In this document: positions 16,625 through 24,109 of the stretch, in pieces | Position numbering within the stretch: position 1 is the first letter of the stretch | Layout of the letters: each line of letters starts with the position of its first letter | Assembly (NCBI GenBank): GCA_035637455.1 | Contig: DASPXE010000132.1 | Span: 11,264-75,263, forward strand | Length of the DNA: 64,000 bases | Direction of reading: 5' to 3' | Source of the DNA: 20CM-4-69-16 sp035637455 | Lineage (GTDB): Bacteria > Gemmatimonadota > Gemmatimonadetes > Gemmatimonadales > GWC2-71-9 | Program-made: the position numbers and the translations under genes | Notes under the pieces: model-generated | Seen by the model: only the letters and a program-made list of their open reading frames with translations | Databases searched by the model: none | Told to the model about the DNA's origin: nothing

Positions 16625-18796
16625 TCATCCCCGAAACGCCCTCACTAGCCGGTCCAGTTCGCCCTCGGCCCAGACACTCTTCCCGCTCATCTCAATCTTG
16701 ATGCTCACGCGCCGGCCGGCCACCAGGACTGCGGGCGCGAGCGTCGCCGGCTTCACGAGCTCGGGGAGGGCGCGCAGCAGGGCGAAGTAGGCGTCGCTGA
16801 ACGCCGCCACCGAAACCACCTGCAACGAGTCGCCGTGCGCGATGTCCGTCCAGGTGCTGTCTCGCCACACGAAGACGCGACCGCCGACCCGCTCGCTACG
16901 CCTGGCCTCAGCTGCGCCGCGTGTGCTCACGGAGTCGGCCGCCGCGCCAGTGACGGTCACGGCGCTCAGCTGGAGCGAGCCGGAGAGCGCCCGCTCCGCG
17001 CGGGACCGCTCCACTGCGGCGGCGCCTGCCTGGTCTTGCGGGGCCGGGGCAGCCGACGGGGCGCGATCGAACATCGGTCGGACCACGACCTGATTGGGCT
17101 CCTGCACGAGATAGGATGTGTACTCGGTGAGGATGCCGTAGCGCAGCGCGAGCCGCTTCAGCTCGTTCACGATCTCAGTGTTCGGTCCGTGGAGCCGGAT
17201 CTCTCGGGACAGGGCGCCCACTTTGCGCGCGGCCCAGAGCTGCGGGACGTAGTCGTTGCCGGCGTTCTCGTCGCCGAACCGGGCGTTCGTTGTGAAGGAC
17301 ACTTCCCGGCCGTTTCTCCGTCCAGTCACCGTCACAGACCTCTCCCTTCTCCCTTCTCCCCGATATCGCCCGAACACCACCAGCTCGTCGCCCGCGAACA
17401 GATCGGGCAAGCGCTCCGGCTGCAGGTCGTAGAACTCGACGCCGTCGCCCCGGAGGGCGAGATCGGTGAGCACCGGGCTCGAGATCTTCGTCGCGAGCGA
17501 GCCCACCGCCTGCTCGATGTCGCCGCCCGGCCGGATGTATTCGGTGACGCCGCGCGCGCGGTCGGTGAGCCGGTCCAGCAGGTAGGTGTTCACGTCGTAC
17601 CCGATTCCGAAGGCAAAGACCCGAAACGGCCCGCGGCCGTGCTCCGCCTGGTCGGCGATACGCTCGGGATCGGTCTCGCCCACCGTGGGCAGTCCATCCG
17701 TCAAGAACACGACGACGCCGAGGGCACCCTCGCCCGGCCGCTCGGCGAAGGCCTCTGTAAGGGCGCCCGCGATATTGGTGCCGCCGTTGGTGTCGAGCCG
17801 GCGCACCCAATCCTGGGCGGCGTGGACGTTGTCCGCCGATACCTCGGTCCACCCGGCGGCGTAGCGGCGCACACCGCTCCCGAACGTGACGATGCGGAAC
17901 CGGTCCCCCCGGCGCAATGTGCCGAGCAGTTGCACGAGCGCAGCCCTCGCCTGGTCGAGCTTGTCGCCGGACATCGACCCGGACACGTCGAGCACGGCTA
18001 CGATGTCACGCCGCAACGGCTCTCCCGTCTCGGCGGCCCGGCCAGGTGCGAGCAGCAACATGAAGAATCTGTCCTCACCCACCGGCTGGTGCGTGAGGAG
18101 CGAGGTCCCCACCAACCCGCGCGCCAGCGGCAGCAGCAGCTCCAGATCGCCGCCGGCCGTGGTGTCCGCCAGGGCGAGCTCGAGGAGGTCGCCGCTGTGG
18201 CTCACCGTCAGCCGGTGGGTGGGGGAGTACGGGTCGCCCCAGCGCGCGGCGCTGTCCACCTGGAGGTGGAAGCTCCGGGAGGGCGCTGCCGTCCCGGCTG
18301 CGTACCGGAACCGCATGGCATCACCCACTCGATCGAGGATCTGCGTGTAGCGCAGCGTGATCTTGCGCGTCTCGCCGGGTGCGATGGGGAAGACCCGCGC
18401 CCGCAGCAGCCCGTGGCCGGCGAGCTCGATCAAGGCCGGGTCGCGCCGGCGCCGCACGATCTGCTCGTAGATCGCGCGCGCCTGCCCGGCGTCCATCGGC
18501 TCGCCCTTCAGCTCGCGGTCGCCCTGCCATAGGGAGAAATCGCTGAACACGGTCTCGCCCGGCAGTGGGTACAGGTAGCTCCCCTCGTCCATCAGCGGCC
18601 CGGTGTTCCGGAACCATTCCTCTACGGACACGCGGGCGATGCGTCCGGTTAGCGCCACCTGCACGGCGCTGCGCACCTTCGCGATCGCCCCACGGGGGAG
18701 CGGCCGCACCGGCTCGATCCAGCCTTGCGCGAGGGCCGAGGGAGCAATCGACAGGAGCGTGGAGCAGAGACCGAACCAACGCTTCAGAGACAGCAT
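16625..18796 (-). CDS. Exported VIT domain and von Willebrand factor A domain protein
   Basis: 723 residues. Signal peptide (residues 1-23, ending PSALAQ). VIT (inter-alpha-trypsin inhibitor) domain ~26-155, with YLYPLPGETVFSDFSLW and ARAIYEQIV. vWA domain ~262-430 with an intact MIDAS (D270-V-S-G-S274), a Thr in DTNGGTNI, and FLTDGLP. The last ~290 residues include an Ala-rich linker, the motif SAVTVTGAAADS (611-622), and a distinct C-terminal domain. VIT-vWA proteins are thought to mediate metal-dependent protein contacts; the partner is unknown. The shared motif and position suggest a link to the sigma/anti-sigma pair next door. Confidence 0.85.
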   Translation of the reverse strand: MLSLKRWFGLCSTLLSIAPSALAQGWIEPVRPLPRGAIAKVRSAVQVALTGRIARVSVEEWFRNTGPLMDEGSYLYPLPGETVFSDFSLWQGDRELKGEPMDAGQARAIYEQIVRRRRDPALIELAGHGLLRARVFPIAPGETRKITLRYTQILDRVGDAMRFRYAAGTAAPSRSFHLQVDSAARWGDPYSPTHRLTVSHSGDLLELALADTTAGGDLELLLPLARGLVGTSLLTHQPVGEDRFFMLLLAPGRAAETGEPLRRDIVAVLDVSGSMSGDKLDQARAALVQLLGTLRRGDRFRIVTFGSGVRRYAAGWTEVSADNVHAAQDWVRRLDTNGGTNIAGALTEAFAERPGEGALGVVVFLTDGLPTVGETDPERIADQAEHGRGPFRVFAFGIGYDVNTYLLDRLTDRARGVTEYIRPGGDIEQAVGSLATKISSPVLTDLALRGDGVEFYDLQPERLPDLFAGDELVVFGRYRGEGRRERSVTVTGRRNGREVSFTTNARFGDENAGNDYVPQLWAARKVGALSREIRLHGPNTEIVNELKRLALRYGILTEYTSYLVQEPNQVVVRPMFDRAPSAAPAPQDQAGAAAVERSRAERALSGSLQLSAVTVTGAAADSVSTRGAAEARRSERVGGRVFVWRDSTWTDIAHGDSLQVVSVAAFSDAYFALLRALPELVKPATLAPAVLVAGRRVSIKIEMSGKSVWAEGELDRLVRAFRG

Positions 18797-18998
18797 GACG
18801 ACCGGTTCCTGTGAGGGACGCCATGAGAGACGATTGACATGGAACGGGTTGCACAGTGGGCGTCACGCCGGAGTGGGCGGGGTGTGGTACTGTGCGGTGC
18901 GCCAAGGAGTTGCGGGGAGGGGACGGGCAGCGCCATTTTGGAGCGCGCCTGTGCGTTGTCGGCCGTGCGATTTGCCGCGCCCTAGGGGACGGGGACTC

Positions 18999-19334
18999 GT
19001 GCCGCGCTACACTTACCGCCGCCTCACCAAGCTGCCGACAACGGCGGAGGACTTGCGCCGCCATACTGTTCTCAATCTCCCCGGCATGCTCGCCGGGCTC
19101 AGCTTCGAACACACGATCATGCAACCCGGTGCCGCGCTGCCGATCTCCGTGGAAGAAGCGACGGGGATTCTGATTTTCACGCTCACGGGCCGCGGGGTGA
19201 TGTTGCTCGACGGTGACCGCATCGAGGTGGCGGCGAACGACCTGGTGCACATTCCCGCGGGCGTACCGTACGGGCTGCAGACCCTGGGCGGAACAGATTG
19301 GACGTACGTCGTGCTGCAGGCGCCGGTGGACTGA
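18999..19334 (+). CDS. Small single-domain cupin protein
   Basis: GTG 18999 is chosen because the cupin sequence starts right after it (PRYTYRRLTKLPTT); a GGGGACGGGG run lies just upstream. 111 residues. The two cupin boxes are reduced: GAALPISVEEATGILIFTLTG and DLVHIPAGVPYGLQTLG. Only one clear metal-type His (VHIPAG) is visible, so metal binding is uncertain. Function is not predictable. The 200 bp between this gene and the divergent VIT-vWA gene must contain both promoters, but I see no convincing hexamers. Confidence 0.7.
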   Translation: MPRYTYRRLTKLPTTAEDLRRHTVLNLPGMLAGLSFEHTIMQPGAALPISVEEATGILIFTLTGRGVMLLDGDRIEVAANDLVHIPAGVPYGLQTLGGTDWTYVVLQAPVD

Positions 19335-19338
19335 GAGA

Positions 19339-19401
19339 TCAGACGTCAGACATCAGACCACACGTCCGCTCTGATATCTGACGTCTGACGTCTGACGTCT
19401 A
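19339..19401. terminator. Bidirectional hairpin of AGACGTC-type repeats between convergent genes
   Basis: Left arm 19339-19357 pairs with 19370-19388 (19 bp, one mismatch, 12-nt loop). The right arm continues as tandem TCTGACG units up to the stop codon of the rhodanese-MBL gene. It sits between the cupin gene (+, ends 19334) and that gene (-, ends 19399), the right place for a shared terminator. Like the 16521 repeat, it is an inverted repeat made of short direct repeats, but with a different unit. Confidence 0.7.
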
Positions 19402-20547
19402 TTTGACCGCGCACTGATTCGGCCCGAACTCCAAGATCTCCGCGTCCGCCTCCGATACATCCACCAGCCCCAGATTCGCCAGCTTGATGGTGCGGTAGCT
19501 CTCAGGTGGCGCGGGCGTGTTGTGCGCAACCCACCCGAGGAGCGCCGCTTCGTCGCGGATGGCGATCGCCTCATTGGTCGCCGTGATCACATCGAAGCGC
19601 GCCGCGACACTGCGGTCGGCGCGGCGCTCGGGTTCGCCGGCGTAGTGCGCGGGGAGCACGAGTCGATCGCCCGGCCACTCGCGTCGGATCCGCGCGAGGC
19701 TCTGCCACAGGAGCCGTGTCCAAGCGTCCCGCTGCCCGCCCAGGTCAGGGCGGCCCACGGACTGGACGAACAGGAAGTCCCCCGTGAGCGTGAGTGCGTC
19801 GTTCGCCAGCAGCGCGATACTGCCCAGGGTGTGTCCGGGAACGTGCTGCACGCGCAGCGTGGCGCGCCCGAAGGCGACGGTGTCGCCCTCCGTGACCGGG
19901 TGATAGGGGAAGCGACCCTCGGTCCCGTCGTACGGGGAGCGGGCGTCGTCGGGATGGAGGAAGTAGGGCACGCGCCACCGCGCCGCGGCCGCGCGCGCGC
20001 CGCTCAGATAGTCCGCGTGCATGTGGGTGTCGACCACCGCGGCCGGCGTGGCCCCGAGCTCCTGGAGCAGCTCGTCGTAGCGTTCGACGTGGCGGCCCGG
20101 ATCGACGACCACGGCGTCGCCATCGCTCACCAGCACGTAGGAGAGCGCGCCCTTCCCGACCCGGTCGAGCTGGACGACGTGCTCCACGGAGGGCGTGGGT
20201 GTGAGGGCCCGCGCCAGATACACCGTCTCCCACGCCGCCATCCCGCCGCTGACGGAGTACGCCTCGAACCCCTGCTCGCGCAGGAACAGCGTGGCCTGTT
20301 TGCTCGAGTTGCCGTGCCCGCAGATCACGACGACCGGCCGGCGTGGGTCGAGCTCGAGCGGTGCGAGCTGGGGCAGCCGATAGATCTGGGAGGCAGGGAG
20401 AGCACGGAAGTCGAGTGTAGGCCCGAAACTCACCGCGCCCTGCGCGACCCGCTCGGCAGCGCGGATATCGAGCAGTTGCACGGGCTCGCCTGAGTCGAGG
20501 CGGCGAGCGAGCTCGTCGGGCGAGATCTGCGGAATCGGGGTCGGCAT
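19399..20547 (-). CDS. Rhodanese - metallo-beta-lactamase fusion, persulfide dioxygenase-like
   Basis: 382 residues from ATG 20547 (a TTG 36 bp upstream is less likely). Residues 8-108 form a rhodanese domain with the active-site loop C76-G-H-G-N-S-S. Residues ~118-360 form a metallo-beta-lactamase fold: THMHADY (H175, H177, D179), VPGHT (H239) and TGDFLF (D257). These keep the His-His-Asp iron site of ETHE1-type persulfide dioxygenases, while the His after the Asp in HxHxDH is Tyr180. Likely role: sulfane-sulfur handling, oxidising a glutathione or other low-molecular-weight persulfide and transferring sulfur. The domain order is the reverse of described dioxygenase-rhodanese fusions. Confidence 0.83.
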   Translation of the reverse strand: MPTPIPQISPDELARRLDSGEPVQLLDIRAAERVAQGAVSFGPTLDFRALPASQIYRLPQLAPLELDPRRPVVVICGHGNSSKQATLFLREQGFEAYSVSGGMAAWETVYLARALTPTPSVEHVVQLDRVGKGALSYVLVSDGDAVVVDPGRHVERYDELLQELGATPAAVVDTHMHADYLSGARAAAARWRVPYFLHPDDARSPYDGTEGRFPYHPVTEGDTVAFGRATLRVQHVPGHTLGSIALLANDALTLTGDFLFVQSVGRPDLGGQRDAWTRLLWQSLARIRREWPGDRLVLPAHYAGEPERRADRSVAARFDVITATNEAIAIRDEAALLGWVAHNTPAPPESYRTIKLANLGLVDVSEADAEILEFGPNQCAVK

Positions 20548-20631
20548 GGGGATGAGTGTCGTCGCGGGCGTGCAAAAATGCAACCGCGGCCGCGCCGCGC
20601 CCGGTCTCCCGTTTTGCGGGCCGCCGGGTTA

Positions 20632-20649
20632 TTGTGAACGCGTTCACAA
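20632..20649. promoter_or_regulatory. Perfect 18-bp palindromic operator (CRP/FNR-like half-sites)
   Basis: TTGTGAACGCGTTCACAA is a perfect palindrome and contains TGTGA (20633-20637), a 6-bp spacer and TCACA (20644-20648), the ideal CRP-type spacing. Its central CG would also suit a LacI-family repressor. It lies between the divergent rhodanese-MBL gene and the cupredoxin gene, 35 bp before the cupredoxin ATG, so it could control either. Confidence 0.75.
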
Positions 20650-20683
20650 GCGACATCCAGCCATCGTCTCGGAGGACAACAGC

Positions 20684-21166
20684 ATGCGGTTGATTGCGCT
20701 CACCTCGCTTCTCGCACTCGGCGCCGTGGCCTGCGGCGGCGGGAGCAAACCGGACGCGTCCCAGGCAGCCGCGGCCGTTCCCGCGACGGCGAACGCTGCG
20801 GCGGCGCCCGCGGCGTCCGCGCCCGCGGCGGCCGTCGCCGAGGTGAAGATGACCGGAAATGGCACCACCAAGGCCGCGTTCGAGCCGGCGACGTTGACCA
20901 TCAAGCCGGGCACCATTGTGCGGTTCATCAATGTGTCGGGCGGCCCGCACAACGTCGCGTTCTACCCCGACTCGGTCCCGAAGGGCGCCGTGGACGCGCT
21001 GAAGAAAGGCATGCCCAACCCCATGGGCGATCTCACCGGCCCGTTCCTGACCCAGCCGAACGAGAAGTACGACGTAGCGTTCGCGGGGGCGCCGGCGGGT
21101 GTCTACAAGGGGTACTGTATGCCGCACGTCGCGCTCGGCATGCACATCACGATCACGGTGCAGTAG
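20684..21166 (+). CDS. Cupredoxin (plastocyanin/azurin-like) lipoprotein
   Basis: 160 residues. GGAGG at 20671-20675 lies 8 bp before ATG 20684, which settles the start. Lipobox AVAC (Cys17), then an Ala/Pro-rich linker (residues ~25-52) and one cupredoxin domain with ligands His89 (GGPHNV), Cys145 and His148 (GYCMPH) and Met153 (LGMHI). The linker suits a lipid-anchored electron carrier that reaches partners in the periplasm. Divergent from the persulfide dioxygenase-like gene, with a strong palindromic operator between them, and followed by a clear terminator, so it is a single-gene transcript. Confidence 0.9.
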   Translation: MRLIALTSLLALGAVACGGGSKPDASQAAAAVPATANAAAAPAASAPAAAVAEVKMTGNGTTKAAFEPATLTIKPGTIVRFINVSGGPHNVAFYPDSVPKGAVDALKKGMPNPMGDLTGPFLTQPNEKYDVAFAGAPAGVYKGYCMPHVALGMHITITVQ

Positions 21167-21191
21167 CTCGCTGCCCGCGTTGCGGGACGTC

Positions 21192-21230
21192 ACGGCCCCG
21201 GGGCGTTGGTCCCGGGGCCGTTTGACTTTC
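21192..21230 (+). terminator. Intrinsic terminator after the cupredoxin gene
   Basis: An 11-bp perfect stem (ACGGCCCCGGG at 21192-21202 with its complement at 21211-21221) and an 8-nt loop are followed by TTTGACTTT. It begins 26 bp after the cupredoxin stop and separates that gene from the kinase gene. Confidence 0.8.
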
Positions 21231-21271
21231 CCGCGACCGGCGGGGATGTTCTCTCGCCGGGACATCCATCC

Positions 21272-24109
21272 ATGCCCTCGTTCTTCGAGCGGGTGCGGGC
21301 CGCTCTGGCGGAGAAGGGCTACCAGGTCGAACGCGAGCTGGGGAGCGGGGGCATGGGGGTCGTCGTATTGGCGCGCCAGGTCTCGCTCGACCGCTTGGTT
21401 GCCGTTAAGGTCATCCGTCCCGAACTGCACACCGCCATCGCCACAGAGCGCTTCCAGCGTGAAGCGAAGACCCTCGCCCACGTCTCCCATCCCAACATAG
21501 TGCCGGTGTACGAGGTCGATGAGACCCCCGATGGCCTCCCGTACTACACCATGCAGTATCTCGAAGGCGAAACGGTCGCCCATCGCCTGCGGCAAGGACC
21601 GCTTCCCGCCAACGAGGTTCGCAAACTCGGCCGCGATCTACTCGCCGCGCTCGAGGCCGCACACACCCGTGGCATCGTCCACCGGGACGTGAAGCCGGCG
21701 AACGTCTTCATCGTTGCCGGTAGCGCCGTGCTCGTGGACTTCGGCATTGCCAAGAGAATTCAGCTACCGGACCTGACGTTGCAGTCCACCGGCGATCCGC
21801 TCACCGAGCCGGGCATGAGACCGGGGACGCGCGCGTATTGGTCGCCCGAGCAGCTTGGCGGAGCGGAGGCGACGGCGGGCACCGATCTCTACGCGGCGGC
21901 GCTTGTGATTTACGAGGCCTACACGGGCCGGCACTGGCTCGAGGCTCAGCGCTTGGCCCGCGGAGCGTGGTCCGGTGTCCCCCGTCTCGAGGCGCGTGTG
22001 CTCAAGCGCGCCCTCGCGTGGAAGCCCGAGGACCGTTGGCGCGACGCTACTTCGTTCCGGCGTCGGCTGTGGCATGCGCGAGTCTGGCCTTATCAGCGTC
22101 GCGTGATCGCGATTGCCATCGGGTGTCTCATACTCGGAGCGAACTTGCCCGCATGGAGGCTAGTGGTCCTCGGTCGGTTGTCGGACATCTTCGGCTTCCA
22201 ACGCGGCCCGACGCGAATCCAGATCACACGCTTCGCGACCACGAGTTCGCCCGCAGAACGGTGGCTCGGGGATTCGATCTCCTGCGGCTTCGCAGACGCT
22301 CTCGGTCGGTATCCGGATCTAGCCGTGCGCGGCCCATGCGAACGGCCGTGGGGCCGGTTCCAGCGCAAGACGCGACTCGAGGGAGCGGTGAACGCGACTG
22401 GCGACACGATTCGCGTGCGGGCGGGTCCGGCGGGCGGGCGCTGGCAGGAGCTGGTATCGTTCCCGGCGATGGCCTGGCAGCAGGGCGTCGCGGATCTAGC
22501 GGCCGATAGCTTCGATTCTCTGCTCGGTCCGGGTCGAGCGCTCGAGCCGTCGCTGCCCGCTGCGATCCTGCCCAAGGGCCCCGCGGCTCGGGGGGCGTTC
22601 CTCGCAGCGGAGCACCTGTTTGCCCAGGCGCGGTGGGGTGAAGCGTACGCGGCCTACGGCCGAGCCGCGGCAGCCGACACGACATGCTGGATCTGTGACT
22701 GGCGCCACGTCGAAGTGGGACGGTGGCTCAGTCTTCCTGAAGACAGCGACGAGGTCGCCCGTTACGAGCAGCACCGCAGTCTGTTTCCCGCTCAGTACCA
22801 GTGGCTCGTCGACGCTGAGGCACGTCCCCTCGATCACCGGATCGCCGACTTGGAGGCCGGGGTCCGCCGCTGGCCGGAGTTCTTCTTCGGGCGGTTCCGC
22901 CTCGCCGACGAGCTGTTGCACCGTGGCCCGCTTGTCGGCCACGCCCGGCGGGAAGCCGTACCGCCGTTCAATGACCTGCTCGAGGGGCGCGCCGACTTCG
23001 GCCCTGCGTGGGAGCACCTGGCGTGGCGGGCGATCGCAGACGGCGACTCGGAGGAGGCGACGCACGCGCTCGTCCAATTGCGTTCCACCGGCCCGTCGAG
23101 CGATGCCTTCACCGCCCAGATTCGCGCGCTCCTCGATGTCGCCTTCGCCTGGCGTTTCCTGGACTCGGCCCGCGCCCATAGTGTCACGGTGGAGCAAGTT
23201 CGCAAAGCGGAGGCCGCGGGCGCCACCGCGCTCGACGCGGGGGCGCGCTATTTGCCGCACTTCGACGCGCAACTCGGCGCGCTTGAACTCGGGCGGATCC
23301 TCGAAGCGCGCCCGCAGCTAGCCCGCTCGGCGCTGCTCGCGCAGACCTTTGGCGCTCTCGGCCTGGGCCGCGTCGACTCGGCTCTTGCCGTCTTACGCCG
23401 GCTCCAGGTCCGCTACGGCGAACGGCGTCTCGCGCTGTTCGCGGACGAGCTCGAGGCGGTCTGGCTCGCATTCGATCCCGACTCGGCCGGACGCGCGCGG
23501 TGGCCTTCGATCCGCGCGTCCCTCGCCGAGCGCGCTGCGTTGCCGGCGACCGCTCCGGAAGAGCGGCAGCGGGCCGCGTGGATGATCGCCCTCGTCGCCC
23601 GGCGGCTGGGCGAGCGGGACGATGCCAGTGTGCACGCCCTGCTCGCCGATGAGCCGCCGCCCCGTCCCTTGGGCCGACTACTGTCCGCCGTGGAGGCTGC
23701 GTCTCGCGGTGATGTGCGTCAGGCGCTGAAGCTGTCAGAGCCCGCGATTGTCGTGGAGGCAGGAGCGTCCGATCCAGATCCCTTCTTCCGCGCAATGCTG
23801 CACCTACTTCGCGCGGAGTGGTACCAAGGTGTCGCTTCGCGAGAAGGTGCGCGGCGGGAGCTCGTTTGGTACCAGAACTCGGACGTGTACCGCTACCCGG
23901 TGGATGAACCCGAGCTCGCCGAAGTGGACTGGGCATTCGGCGTGCTCGCGCGGTGGCGCGTCGCCCCGTTGCTCGGGGGCGGCGACATCGCGTGCCGGGC
24001 ATACCGGGACGTGAAGCGACTGTGGGCGAGCGGCGACCCGCGCTACCGCACTCGCGCCGACAGCGCCACCCGGCGGCTGACCGAGCTCCACTGCGGAGCT
24101 TCGCTATGA
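21272..24109 (+). CDS. Membrane-anchored Ser/Thr protein kinase with C-terminal repeat domain
   Basis: 945 residues from ATG 21272. Kinase domain ~15-265: glycine loop GSGGMG, Lys46 (VAVKVI), catalytic HRDVKPAN (Asp139) and DFG (Asp156) are all intact, so it should be active. One membrane helix at ~277-297 (VIAIAIGCLILGANLPAW). The remaining ~640 residues, presumably periplasmic, are Ala/Leu/Arg-rich helical repeats of TPR-like appearance (e.g. LFAQARWGEAYAAYGRAAAA). The architecture is that of many Gemmatimonadota and Acidobacteriota sensor kinases. The stop overlaps the ATG of a SARP-like regulator (ATGA), so kinase and regulator are made together and the regulator is a candidate substrate or partner. 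Confidence 0.9.
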   Translation: MPSFFERVRAALAEKGYQVERELGSGGMGVVVLARQVSLDRLVAVKVIRPELHTAIATERFQREAKTLAHVSHPNIVPVYEVDETPDGLPYYTMQYLEGETVAHRLRQGPLPANEVRKLGRDLLAALEAAHTRGIVHRDVKPANVFIVAGSAVLVDFGIAKRIQLPDLTLQSTGDPLTEPGMRPGTRAYWSPEQLGGAEATAGTDLYAAALVIYEAYTGRHWLEAQRLARGAWSGVPRLEARVLKRALAWKPEDRWRDATSFRRRLWHARVWPYQRRVIAIAIGCLILGANLPAWRLVVLGRLSDIFGFQRGPTRIQITRFATTSSPAERWLGDSISCGFADALGRYPDLAVRGPCERPWGRFQRKTRLEGAVNATGDTIRVRAGPAGGRWQELVSFPAMAWQQGVADLAADSFDSLLGPGRALEPSLPAAILPKGPAARGAFLAAEHLFAQARWGEAYAAYGRAAAADTTCWICDWRHVEVGRWLSLPEDSDEVARYEQHRSLFPAQYQWLVDAEARPLDHRIADLEAGVRRWPEFFFGRFRLADELLHRGPLVGHARREAVPPFNDLLEGRADFGPAWEHLAWRAIADGDSEEATHALVQLRSTGPSSDAFTAQIRALLDVAFAWRFLDSARAHSVTVEQVRKAEAAGATALDAGARYLPHFDAQLGALELGRILEARPQLARSALLAQTFGALGLGRVDSALAVLRRLQVRYGERRLALFADELEAVWLAFDPDSAGRARWPSIRASLAERAALPATAPEERQRAAWMIALVARRLGERDDASVHALLADEPPPRPLGRLLSAVEAASRGDVRQALKLSEPAIVVEAGASDPDPFFRAMLHLLRAEWYQGVASREGARRELVWYQNSDVYRYPVDEPELAEVDWAFGVLARWRVAPLLGGGDIACRAYRDVKRLWASGDPRYRTRADSATRRLTELHCGASL

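Noticed and set aside
15328..16701. 457-codon plus-strand open frame across the sigma/anti-sigma genes
   Set aside because: Ala/Arg/Ser low-complexity product; the minus strand encodes a textbook ECF sigma and zf-HC2 pair there.
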